Below, piece after piece: positions 35,185 to 42,758 of a DNA stretch of 64,000 nt (within the stretch, counting starts at the first letter, position 1; every line of letters begins with the position of its first letter). The DNA comes from Asticcacaulis tiandongensis (GTDB lineage: Bacteria; Pseudomonadota; Alphaproteobacteria; Caulobacterales; Caulobacteraceae): NCBI RefSeq assembly GCF_006475605.1, contig NZ_SSBC01000010.1, positions 1,054,001 to 1,118,000 of the forward strand, in the 5' to 3' direction. Below the pieces are notes generated by a model, which was not told the DNA's origin, ran no database searches, and saw nothing but the letters and a program-made list of their open reading frames with translations. Both the position numbers and the translations under genes were made by a program.

Positions 35185-37074
35185 CTAGCTGGCCAGCTTC
35201 TGTTCAATTGCCTCCAGTAAAGACTTCGCTTTAGCAATAAAGCCTGAGCTTAGTTGATTAACCCGTGAACTGGCCAACCGCTCCTGAAAAAATCTTCGGA
35301 TTTGATTTTTATTCGGATGGGAGGAAAGTCCTAGTTCTTTCTGAATGTTATCTTTCGCTTCATTATCTAGTAAATCTTCAATCATTTTCAGCCCCGGAAC
35401 AAGTTCCTCAATCGTTACGATCTTCTGAACTGGCATCCCATAATCTGTAATGTAGCGTCCTTTTTCCACTTTACCTTGATGATCACTGTCGAGCATAAAA
35501 AGAAAGTTCAAATTCCAACCCACATGAAGGGCAACCAAAGCTCCCAAAGTGCCGGCCCCCAAACCTGGTAAAAGCGGAAGCTCGTTCTTCCCTAATCTCT
35601 GAGCCGCGTATCTTAGTATATAATAATCAGACTTTCCCTCTAAAACTACGCTTGCTCTCTGAATATCAAAGCGAGAAGGAACCACCTGCAACCGATCCAA
35701 GATTGGCTGAAAGTAGCTAGTTTGTGTGGGGTTTGCATTTACAAAAGAACGGTAAGAGGCAACCTGTATGTCCAAAGATTCATCGTCAAGAGATATATCG
35801 TCCAATACAGAAGACAGAGGCGCATCGGCGCGGTTAGTCACGATGAAAGTCTGCTCAAGCCACTTAGGCTCAATCATGTAATGACTATGCGTGCTATAGG
35901 CTAACGTATGTTCCCCTTTTGCTACCTCAGGAAAGCTTTCAATCAATTTTTGCTGTGCTGCAGAGTGAAGATTAGAGGCTGGTTCATCAAATAAGAATAA
36001 TAAAGGCCTAGTACTAGATCTTGATACACGAAATTGCGTAAATAGCATAAATGCAAAAAACCATCGAAATCCAAGGGATCTATCATTTACATTAAATCGA
36101 CGCGTCCCATCTCTAATTTGAAATTTTATATATACATCATGCTCATTTGTTTTTTCTTTCATACCTGCGGAATTTTCTTTTTCGCCCTCTATTGTTTCAA
36201 ATGAAATGACAACTTCTTTACCATGTGTATTTTCGCCAAATATTTTATTCCATCGACCGAATACTAATTTAGTCACGGCTGCGCTTGCACGATCCATTAC
36301 ATGTTGAATTTTCGTTCGATCATCATGCTGCACCCAAGTGGAAAAGAATGAATGCCAAGGAACTACCATTCCCTCGCCCCTCACACGCCGCACTATATCT
36401 TTTTCAATCGTGTGTCCGTGACCATCAAAGTCTAGAATATCTTGGAAAACACGCCTATAGAATTTGTCTATTGCGCCCCCCCGTTCCGTCAGAAATATTC
36501 TTTCTGGAAAATTAAAAACAAATGTGGGAAAATAAGCTATGTCCGGCGTAAATGAATAAACGACATCACGGATGAATACATATTCTTCAGAAGTTTTATC
36601 TCTCCACTTGCGCTGACTTCCCGACTTTACTTGAGGGGAGATTGTCAGATTAAAAAAGTTTTTTTGAAAATCCCCATCCTTAAATCTTTGTTTTCTTTCA
36701 AAAACTATTAAATCTGGGATTGTGGAAATATTCACTTCAAGGCCATGTTTTTCACGCAGCCTCTTTGCAATATTCTTTTTATCCTCTTCAGAAGCTGAAA
36801 GAGTTGCAATAACTGATACGTCGCCAGTAAAAGTGGATATCAAGTGTCGGGGCACCCGATCATTAAATGGCACGCCCGTGCCTTCCTCTCCGCCTAACAA
36901 TTCGCTGGTTGCACTGTCAGGTGAAAAACTGTGTATGGCCTCTAAAACGGTCGTCTTTCCGCTCTCATTCAATCCCACTAACGCAAAAACGGCAGCACCG
37001 CCAATCCCATCGAAGTTGATAGTTGTGTCCTTGATGCCCTTAAAATTTTTGATCTGGAACGACTTGTATTTCAT
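35185..37074 (-). CDS. OLD-type ATPase-TOPRIM nuclease
   Basis: A 629-residue AAA/ABC-type ATPase fused to a TOPRIM domain, as in overcoming-lysogenization-defect (OLD) nucleases of phage defence. Walker A is GLNESGKTT (34-42), Walker B LLFLFDEP (358-365) with the D-loop ASNLH, and the switch His is in STHSH (394-398). The TOPRIM acidic motifs are EGKSD (479-483), the GLGAG turn (504) and MLDSD (D529, D531). All key residues appear intact. The ribosome site AAGGGAGG is 8 bases before ATG. The gene is clearly AT-richer than its neighbours and lies downstream of tRNA-Phe, so it was probably acquired. No partner gene is adjacent (Gabija would have a GajB helicase). Confidence 0.82.
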   Translation of the reverse strand: MKYKSFQIKNFKGIKDTTINFDGIGGAAVFALVGLNESGKTTVLEAIHSFSPDSATSELLGGEEGTGVPFNDRVPRHLISTFTGDVSVIATLSASEEDKKNIAKRLREKHGLEVNISTIPDLIVFERKQRFKDGDFQKNFFNLTISPQVKSGSQRKWRDKTSEEYVFIRDVVYSFTPDIAYFPTFVFNFPERIFLTERGGAIDKFYRRVFQDILDFDGHGHTIEKDIVRRVRGEGMVVPWHSFFSTWVQHDDRTKIQHVMDRASAAVTKLVFGRWNKIFGENTHGKEVVISFETIEGEKENSAGMKEKTNEHDVYIKFQIRDGTRRFNVNDRSLGFRWFFAFMLFTQFRVSRSSTRPLLFLFDEPASNLHSAAQQKLIESFPEVAKGEHTLAYSTHSHYMIEPKWLEQTFIVTNRADAPLSSVLDDISLDDESLDIQVASYRSFVNANPTQTSYFQPILDRLQVVPSRFDIQRASVVLEGKSDYYILRYAAQRLGKNELPLLPGLGAGTLGALVALHVGWNLNFLFMLDSDHQGKVEKGRYITDYGMPVQKIVTIEELVPGLKMIEDLLDNEAKDNIQKELGLSSHPNKNQIRRFFQERLASSRVNQLSSGFIAKAKSLLEAIEQKLAS

Positions 37075-37287
37075 TCGACTCGCCTCCCTTTATTCGGGAT
37101 TAAAACATGCGTCGAGAATTTCAACTAGTGATTTTAGGGACATACCTATGCATCGTTGACGGTATGTAGTGCCATCTCGCGGTAGCTTTCCTGAGGCCAA
37201 GCTACCCATTCGCTACATGCATCTTATTGCCGCCACCGCAGATTGAAGTGAGTACAAGCAGTAGTACGTTAAAATATAAAGAAAAAG

Positions 37288-37363
37288 TGGTGCCTGGAGC
37301 CGGAATCGAACCAGCGACACGCGGATTTTCAATCCGCTGCTCTACCAACTGAGCTATCCAGGC
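37288..37363 (-). tRNA. tRNA-Phe (GAA)
   Basis: A 76-nt cloverleaf with encoded CCA: acceptor GCCTGGA/TCCAGGC, anticodon arm CGGAT-TGAAAAT-CCG with GAA, and T-loop GGTTCGATTCC. It ends the yacG side of the murA-tRNA-Phe block, and its 3' end faces the AT-rich OLD-type gene. Confidence 0.96.
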
Positions 37364-37480
37364 CCTTAACCGTTTGTACGGGCCGTGTCGGGAAACTCTC
37401 ACCGACAGGAGAGGCCGGTCTATAAGCGAGGGTTTCGCGCTTGGCAAGCGCACAAACCGGCAAAAACCCAAAAAATCGCT

Positions 37481-37723
37481 CTATTGTGGCTCTTCGTCGT
37501 GAAAAGATGAGGATAAATCCTCGGAGTCGGGGTTATCCCCAGCCTCAGTGCCCAAAGCGCCCGATCCGTCGATGACATAGTCGCCTTTGAGCCAGTGCCC
37601 GAGGTCAATATCGGCGCAGCGTTTCGAGCAAAACGGCGTGTAATCCTTTGCGGCATTGGGAAGGGTGGCGTCAGCGACAAAATAAGGCGTGCGACAGCGG
37701 GCGCATTTACGTTGGGTGGGCAT
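37481..37723 (-). CDS. yacG: DNA gyrase inhibitor YacG
   Basis: An 80-residue Zn-binding protein. The two Cys pairs CARC and CSKRC are spaced as in YacG, followed by the DLGHWLKGDYVI segment, and the tail is acidic. In E. coli YacG binds GyrB and blocks gyrase. It is 14 bp after the RNase E/G-like gene, the usual order maf-rng-yacG. Confidence 0.92.
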   Translation of the reverse strand: MPTQRKCARCRTPYFVADATLPNAAKDYTPFCSKRCADIDLGHWLKGDYVIDGSGALGTEAGDNPDSEDLSSSFHDEEPQ

Positions 37724-37737
37724 GGGTCCCTCAATAA

Positions 37738-38763
37738 TCAGTTTAAGCGCAAAATATCGCCATTTATGGCGGTTTCATCGGCCTTTAGGTGCAGTCGCGG
37801 GGATAAGGGGTCCTGACTGTCCTTAAGGGCCTGCGCGACGACCTCAAGGACGCGGTGCGGGGCATTAAGGGCGAACATCGCACCGCCGTCGCCTCGTGCC
37901 TCAGCGGCGGCACGCCACAACAGGCGACGGGCCTGCCGCACCGGCGTGGACGTAAGCGCCCTGTGTGGCGCGGCACCCCACGGACGGCTGAGTTGCAGCG
38001 TGCCAAAGCGGTTAGGCCCGCCCAGACTTATCACCGATGCCTCAGGGCCAAAGGCTTCGATTGCCAGAATTTTCAGACGGTCGAAATCATGGCGCGACCC
38101 GATCAGGTCAACCACGACAAATCCTGCGAGATTGCTCAGGCGCAGGAGGCGTGCAGTCTCATGTATCGCCTGCTCATTGGTTTTGCGGATGGCACTTTTG
38201 AGGTTACCCGACAGACCGTCGGCGGCATTGCCGAGATCGACATCAAGCGCCACCAAGGCCCGCGTCGCCTCAAGGGATATGTCCGCGCCGTTGCCCAGGC
38301 TGATGACGGTGGCCAGCGCCTGCGTTTCGGCCGTGTCGAGATGGTCGGTGGCGTCTTCGCCGGTCATGACCTCAGGGTCGTCTGAGGCGATCAGGGCCTT
38401 GGCCCGCGCCTTGAGGCGGGTCACTATGTCCAGAGGCGCTGACAGACGGCGCACAGGGCCATCGGCGGGGCCTAAGACCCGCGCCCGCGCCAGCTTGTCG
38501 CCGCGTGGTTCGGCAACGATTTCGACCTCAAGGAAGCTGCCTTCGGTGACATCCGCTTTGGCGTCGATCATGGCTTGTTGGCCATCGGCAAGCTGAACGA
38601 AGCCAATGCCTCCGCTGCGAGCCGTCAGGCGGGCGACCGAGCGCACACCCATGAGTGTCAGGGACGGATCGTTAATCAGGCCTTCGAGATAGAGATGCGG
38701 CTGGCCGTTACGGAACACCGCTCCGCGACCAAAGCCGAAGCGCTGTTCGTACCAGAGCTTCAA
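37738..38763 (-). CDS. Ribonuclease E/G family protein
   Basis: A 341-residue member of the Rne/Rng family, shorter than RNase G (about 490) because it lacks much of the C-terminal region. The start resembles the S1-like region (YLEGLINDPSLTLMGVRSVARLTARSGGIGFVQL), and the later segment LAGFVVVDLIGSRHDFDRLKILAI matches the catalytic DNase-like part (GGxxVIDxIDM in RNase E). The second catalytic acid and the Zn-link cysteines are not evident, so activity is uncertain. This short type is normal in the alphaproteobacterial maf-rng-yacG block. It overlaps maf by 4 bp. Confidence 0.82.
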   Translation of the reverse strand: MKLWYEQRFGFGRGAVFRNGQPHLYLEGLINDPSLTLMGVRSVARLTARSGGIGFVQLADGQQAMIDAKADVTEGSFLEVEIVAEPRGDKLARARVLGPADGPVRRLSAPLDIVTRLKARAKALIASDDPEVMTGEDATDHLDTAETQALATVISLGNGADISLEATRALVALDVDLGNAADGLSGNLKSAIRKTNEQAIHETARLLRLSNLAGFVVVDLIGSRHDFDRLKILAIEAFGPEASVISLGGPNRFGTLQLSRPWGAAPHRALTSTPVRQARRLLWRAAAEARGDGGAMFALNAPHRVLEVVAQALKDSQDPLSPRLHLKADETAINGDILRLN

Positions 38764-39338
38764 GCCGGATAGCCCGCGCCGATCAGCAACTGGCGCGTTT
38801 CATAGAGGGGTAGCCCGACCACCGCCGGATAGGAACCGATCAGGCTGATGACAAAGGCCCCTGCCCGCCCCTGAATGCCATAGCCACCGGCCTTGCCCAG
38901 ACCTTCGCCGCTTTGCACATAGGCGTCGATTTCGGCGTCACTCAGGCGTTTGAATTGCAGGCGGGTTTCGACGACGCGCTGCGACACGCGATCAGGGGAA
39001 ATCAGCGCCACGCCGGTAAAGACGCGGTGGTTGCGGCCGGACAACAGCTTAAGGCAATCGCGCACCTCACGGTCTGTTTCGGCCTTGGGCAGGATACGGC
39101 GGCCCATGCTGACGACCGTATCGGCGGCCAGAACATAGGCAGGCGCACCGAAGCGAGCGGCCACAGCCTGCGCCTTGGCCACAGCCAGACGCGCCGCCAG
39201 CTGGCGCGGGGTTTCTCCGTCCAGAGGCGTCTCATCAATATCGGAGGTTATAACCTGATCCGCCTTAAGGCCGATCTGCGCCAGAAGCTCGAGGCGACGC
39301 GGGCTGGCGCTGGCCAGAATGAAAGGCGCCGCAGACAT
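38760..39338 (-). CDS. maf: Maf-like nucleotide pyrophosphatase
   Basis: A 192-residue Maf house-cleaning enzyme that hydrolyses non-canonical nucleoside triphosphates such as dTTP/UTP or m7GTP. It has FILASASPRRLELL at the start, the catalytic Asp in VLAADTVVSMG and GKAGGYGIQGRAG near the end. ATG 39338 puts the conserved strand at once at the N-terminus; a GTG at 39353 directly after the infA stop is the alternative. It is between infA and the RNase E/G-like gene. Confidence 0.93.
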   Translation of the reverse strand: MSAAPFILASASPRRLELLAQIGLKADQVITSDIDETPLDGETPRQLAARLAVAKAQAVAARFGAPAYVLAADTVVSMGRRILPKAETDREVRDCLKLLSGRNHRVFTGVALISPDRVSQRVVETRLQFKRLSDAEIDAYVQSGEGLGKAGGYGIQGRAGAFVISLIGSYPAVVGLPLYETRQLLIGAGYPA

Positions 39339-39353
39339 CGAGGCAGCGCTCAC

Positions 39354-39572
39354 TTACTTGAAGCGATAGGTAATACGGCCCTTGGTCAGGTCATAGGGCG
39401 TCATTTCGACCATGATCTTGTCACCGGCCAGTACGCGGATGCGATTTTTGCGCATCTTACCCGCTGTGTGGGCGATAATTTCGTGATCGTTTTCCAGCTT
39501 TACGCGAAAGGTCGCGTTAGGCAGCAATTCAACCACCGTACCCGGAAACTCCAGAAGCTCTTCTTTTGCCAT
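39354..39572 (-). CDS. infA: Translation initiation factor IF-1
   Basis: A 72-residue OB-fold protein that blocks the ribosomal A site during initiation: [28 protein letters not shown] at the start (cited by ends), [28 protein letters not shown] in the middle and ITYRFK at the end. The frame is open to 39662, but Met at 39572 is the universal start. It is the first gene of infA-maf-rng-yacG. Confidence 0.97.
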   Translation of the reverse strand: MAKEELLEFPGTVVELLPNATFRVKLENDHEIIAHTAGKMRKNRIRVLAGDKIMVEMTPYDLTKGRITYRFK

Positions 39573-39690
39573 TCGGTCCCGCTTGGATAGAGAAATAAAA
39601 TATCGGGCGAATCCACCATGGACGCTCGCCCGACAAAACCGTGGCGCTCCCTTTATACCCAATCGCCGGATTTTTAAAGGTGTAAATACG

Positions 39691-39731
39691 AAAAGGCCCC
39701 GAACCGTGCCTTTGGAGCGGTTCGGGGCCTT
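39691..39731 (-). terminator. Terminator of the outer membrane protein gene
   Basis: A perfect 14-bp stem AAGGCCCCGAACCG/CGGTTCGGGGCCTT (39693-39706 and 39718-39731) around an 11-base loop. On the minus strand it runs into TTTTCG. It lies 22 bp after the stop of the outer membrane protein gene. Confidence 0.92.
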
Positions 39732-39753
39732 GGTTATTCGCCTTAAGTTCGGA

Positions 39754-40281
39754 TTAGAACTTGCGGACGACGCTGACGGCTACGTTATCGGCGTCGCCGT
39801 GGCCTTCCTTAAACTCAGAGCGCGTATAGTCGCCGCGCACCGAATAGGCGTTGTTGAAGTGGTACTGCGCACCCACGCCATAATCAAAGGCCTGACCATC
39901 CTCTACGTTCGGCGTATTGGCATGGTTCTTAAGCTTGGTGTCAGAGACACCCACACGACCAATGAGGTCAAAGCTCGGGCTTACCGGCAGATAGCCTACG
40001 GCATAGGCCGCCTTACGGTTGGTCAGCTTGTACTTGCCCGATTGCGTAACATCGGATTTCGTACCGAGCGCCAGTTCACCTTCGACACCGAAGTGCGGCG
40101 TCAGCTTCGCACCCAGACGGCCATTGAGGGATTCAAGATCGGCATCGGTCTTGTTGTTGCTGGTTTTACCTGCACCCAGCGAACCATAAACTTCGGGCTG
40201 GGTCAGGGACTGCGCGGCGGCACCTTGCACGCCCAAAGCGGCAACAGCTACGGCAGCGGTGGCAATAAGCATGGTCTTCAT
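39754..40281 (-). CDS. Small outer membrane beta-barrel protein
   Basis: A 175-residue porin-like protein: signal peptide to about residue 23 (GAAAQ), then alternating strands ([68 protein letters not shown]) and a C-terminal Phe (VSVVRKF), the BAM signal. It fits the OmpA/opacity-type eight-stranded barrels. Function is unknown. It sits between infA and the HEPN gene, a place where the core block is normally uninterrupted. Confidence 0.83.
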   Translation of the reverse strand: MKTMLIATAAVAVAALGVQGAAAQSLTQPEVYGSLGAGKTSNNKTDADLESLNGRLGAKLTPHFGVEGELALGTKSDVTQSGKYKLTNRKAAYAVGYLPVSPSFDLIGRVGVSDTKLKNHANTPNVEDGQAFDYGVGAQYHFNNAYSVRGDYTRSEFKEGHGDADNVAVSVVRKF

Positions 40282-40730
40282 AATGTGCTCCTAAATTCTT
40301 TTAAAAGGCGGCCTCTTTGATGAGTGCTCACCGCCTCTGAGGGCCGCGCTGCGTTTGCGCAGTCACCTCAGCGACACATACAGATTTAGAGGCGCAAAGG
40401 GGCGCGATTAGGCCCGACAAAAGACCATTTCAGGGCAATTATATAAGCAAAACATCAATTTAAGGGGTTTTGGCCGCAAAGCCGCCCTGATGATGAACGC
40501 AAAATGAACGATCGTTCACTTTTGGCGAAACAACGGTGGTGTGGTATTTTTGCATAGTTATTTAAACAGACACCTTATTCTAGTGTGCTGCAGCACAAAC
40601 ATCCACCCGTCATCGAAGATAGCGTAGAATCTCCCCAAACAAATGTGGTTGAACGATATAAGAAATTTAAATTACAATTCGGCAGCATATAGCTCTTGAC
40701 CGAAAGCACCGCTTTGTGAAACAAACAACC
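40282..40730. other. Long intergenic region with one palindromic site
   Basis: This gap upstream of the outer membrane protein gene has no convincing gene. It contains the palindrome at 40501-40522 (separate entry), a possible -35 box TTGACC at 40696-40701, and becomes AT-rich from about 40540, where the HEPN island seems to begin. The part next to the outer membrane protein holds short GC hairpins such as CTGCGTTTGCGCAG near 40350. Confidence 0.4.
40501..40522. promoter_or_regulatory. Palindromic operator TGAACGATCGTTCA
   Basis: A perfect 14-bp palindrome at 40505-40518, extended by AAA on the left and TTT on the right across one mismatch (22-bp dyad). It uses the same TGAAC/GTTCA half-sites as the operators at 17441-17468. 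It lies 220 bp upstream of the outer membrane protein start and about 300 bp before the HEPN gene, so its target is unclear. Confidence 0.6.
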
Positions 40731-40830
40731 TAGGATGATAGTGTAATGGAAACACGCCTTTATGGAGTCTAGCTGGGTTCGATTCCCAGTCATCAAAGCA
40801 CACTCCAGGGCGTGCTTTGATGACTGGGAA
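40731..40830 (+). ncRNA. tRNA-like segment and 19-bp inverted repeat before the HEPN gene
   Basis: From 40734: GATGA, then TA-GTGT-AATGGAA-ACAC (a D-arm-like hairpin with the AATGG loop of some tRNAs), 16-17 bases with no anticodon stem, then CTGGG-TTCGATT-CCCAG (a full T-arm, 40773-40789) and TCATC, which pairs with the opening GATGA. Overlapping it is a perfect inverted repeat: TTCCCAGTCATCAAAGCAC (40783-40801), 10-base loop, and its reverse complement (40812-40830). The two folds exclude each other. AGGG (40807-40810) lies in the loop, and the start ATG 40820 lies in the right arm. This looks like a regulatory RNA leader or a tRNA-derived remnant. Confidence 0.5.
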
Positions 40831-41572
40831 CAAAATGGCCGCAACGAAAGAAGCTCTTTATAAAGCTCATGTTAAAAATTTACGTGAGGTTTCCAACGCA
40901 CTTCGGAACTTATTGCGCGCATTGAATGCAAGTCTTTCATCCGGCGAAACTCAAACATCATCCGCCCTACTAAAAACTTGCATATTATTGCTTGGTGCGT
41001 GGTCTGAAAATCGCCTAAACAAATTACTATATGAGCCGAATGGCTTTTCAAGTGCTGAACGAGATCAACTAACCAGTTGTCGAACTCAAATTGGTACATG
41101 GAAAAGTGCCATAGAGATAGGATTTCGTAAGCGATACAAAATTCCAAACGCGCCGTTGGATACGGCGTTACAGTTAACCCCAAGGTCATACTACCAAGCT
41201 TTAACCGCCGCTTTAGATAATGAATTAAACCCCATTATTGAAATGCGAAATAAACTAGCACATGGCCAATGGGTTCAACCGTTAAACAATAAAAATACAG
41301 ATTTTTCTCAAGATATGAGATTGAAAATCAATAATGAAAATGCGCATACTATAAAATGTAAATTCAGGATGCTGGAGATAATGGCGCAAATGATTCATGA
41401 TCTCGTCACCGGAAATGGTGCATTTGAAAGAGATATAGATAAACATTTTCAAAAATTTGAAAATGCCAAACGCGATATCATGGGACGCAATTATGTTGAA
41501 TGGGTTACAAGCATGCAGGCCAAGTATAAACGCGGCAAAATAAAGCGCAATTCAGCCCCAAGTATATCTTAA
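40820..41572 (+). CDS. HEPN-motif protein, putative RNase/toxin
   Basis: A 250-residue, mostly helical, AT-rich gene product not assigned to a named family. Its key feature is MRNKLAHGQW, an Rx4H motif (R143, H148 from start 40820) placed at the start of a helix as in HEPN ribonucleases of toxin and phage-defence systems. The C-terminus is Lys/Arg-rich. There is no signal peptide and no adjacent MNT antitoxin or other partner. Possible starts are ATG 40820 (AGGG 9 bases upstream) and ATG 40835 (GGGAA 4 bases upstream); both lie in or next to the 19-bp hairpin. Codon use differs from the neighbours, so it was probably acquired. HEPN assignment rests on one motif and helix content. Confidence 0.65.
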   Translation: MTGNKMAATKEALYKAHVKNLREVSNALRNLLRALNASLSSGETQTSSALLKTCILLLGAWSENRLNKLLYEPNGFSSAERDQLTSCRTQIGTWKSAIEIGFRKRYKIPNAPLDTALQLTPRSYYQALTAALDNELNPIIEMRNKLAHGQWVQPLNNKNTDFSQDMRLKINNENAHTIKCKFRMLEIMAQMIHDLVTGNGAFERDIDKHFQKFENAKRDIMGRNYVEWVTSMQAKYKRGKIKRNSAPSIS

Positions 41573-41774
41573 ATAACATGTGTTAACTTACGCATATTTA
41601 CTTAACTCCAGATACGCAATGTTTAGACCATCTCAAATAACCGCCGTGTGGTTTATTTTTCGATGTTAATTTTACCTCTAAGGCCCTTAGTCAACTGCTT
41701 GGCACCACCATTAGGCTGACCAATCAGGAAACCTAGCGGATCAGAGAAGCGCTATTGATGGAGATGCCTCGTCC

Positions 41775-41825
41775 GTCAGCGACTTCGCGCTGACACCTCC
41801 CCCGTACGCTACGCTACAGGGGAGG
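41775..41825. repeat. Pair of GC hairpins, dispersed-repeat type
   Basis: Two adjacent hairpins lie after the HEPN gene: GTCAGCG/CGCTGAC (41775-41794) and CCTCCCC/GGGGAGG (41796-41825). The same theme (CGTC...ACCTCCCC...GGGGAGG) recurs at 59905-60055. It marks the return to normal base composition before UPF0262. Confidence 0.55.
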
Positions 41826-41847
41826 ATGTAAGGGATTGGTTCCGCCC

Positions 41848-42303
41848 TTAGCTGCGGATATGCAGGGCATAGACCAGCGTGAATAACCGGCGGGCGGTTT
41901 CGTGGTCGATGTCGATTTTGCCCTTGAGGCGTTCAGTCAGCTGTTCGGCCCCGTCATTATGCACCCCGCGGCGGCCCATATCGATGGACTCGATCTGGGC
42001 GACCGTCGCGTTTTTCAGCGCGTCATGATAGCTTTCGCAGATCAGGGCATAGTCCTTCATGATCTGACGCAAGGGGGTGAAGGACAGCATGGTCTTTTTG
42101 GCAAAGCCTTCGCCGGTCACGTCAAACACCAGTCGCCCGTCCTCATAGGCCAGACGCAGATTATAGCTGTCGCAGGTGCCGCCTTCGGGGGCGAAATGGT
42201 TGCGTTCGATCAGGTCGAACATCGCTACCTGACGTTCGTGCTCGTTTTCAGACGTATGCGCCGACAGGCTTTGCGGGTCAATTTCTATACGCGCCAGACG
42301 CAT
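41848..42303 (-). CDS. UPF0262 family protein
   Basis: A 151-residue cytoplasmic protein of an alphaproteobacterial family of unknown function. Recognisable parts are the EREVAxFDLIExNxF-like segment (ERQVAMFDLIERNHFAPEG), FTPLRQIMKDYALICESYHDAL and IESIDMGRRGVHNDGAEQL near the end. It starts directly after the DUF2948 stop; in many relatives hisD lies between the two. Its downstream neighbour should be infA or a phosphatase gene but is instead the HEPN insertion. Confidence 0.88.
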   Translation of the reverse strand: MRLARIEIDPQSLSAHTSENEHERQVAMFDLIERNHFAPEGGTCDSYNLRLAYEDGRLVFDVTGEGFAKKTMLSFTPLRQIMKDYALICESYHDALKNATVAQIESIDMGRRGVHNDGAEQLTERLKGKIDIDHETARRLFTLVYALHIRS

Positions 42304-42756
42304 TCAGGTCTCCGGATGCTGAGGGACAGAGCGGGCGCGATGCGGCGCCGCCAGATCAACCAATACCATGTCGAGGCATTCGACCTCAATCTGCAATTGC
42401 GGGTGCGCCTTACCGGCAAAAGCCACATCGATAACGCAGGACGGGGCTTCGGCGGGCGTCACGGACAGGCTCAGGATCGACAGCCCCAAAGGCGGCTTAG
42501 TGAGGTTGAAACCGCGTGACCGGATCGCCGTTACATCACCGATTTGCAAGGCGCTGACGACCCGTAAAGCCTTGCCGCCGCGCTCATGGCAAAAGCGGTT
42601 CAGGCGCAGGGTCAGGGTGCGCGCCTTGGGGTCATAGGCAATGTCTTCGCCGCGTAGGGCCGCATCCTGCAGCAGGGCGGACACCGGCAGGACATCCGCC
42701 TCTGACTGCACCAGCAGACGCAATCGCTTCTCAGGCTTTTTGAACCAGCCGAACAC
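42304..42756 (-). CDS. DUF2948 family protein
   Basis: A 150-residue cytoplasmic protein of unknown function, nearly confined to alphaproteobacteria. LRLLVQSEADVLPVSALLQDAALRGEDI at the start and ALRVVSALQIGDVTAIRSRG in the middle are typical. It lies 2 bp after murA and ends against UPF0262, so the three are likely one operon. Confidence 0.87.
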   Translation of the reverse strand: MFGWFKKPEKRLRLLVQSEADVLPVSALLQDAALRGEDIAYDPKARTLTLRLNRFCHERGGKALRVVSALQIGDVTAIRSRGFNLTKPPLGLSILSLSVTPAEAPSCVIDVAFAGKAHPQLQIEVECLDMVLVDLAAPHRARSVPQHPET

Positions 42757-42758
42757 GC

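Noticed and set aside
37202-37471. 89-codon frame on the minus strand
   Set aside because: It runs straight through tRNA-Phe, so it is a chance frame.
40731-40800. A functional tRNA gene
   Set aside because: D-arm and T-arm shapes are present, but the anticodon stem is missing, only five acceptor pairs form and no CCA follows.
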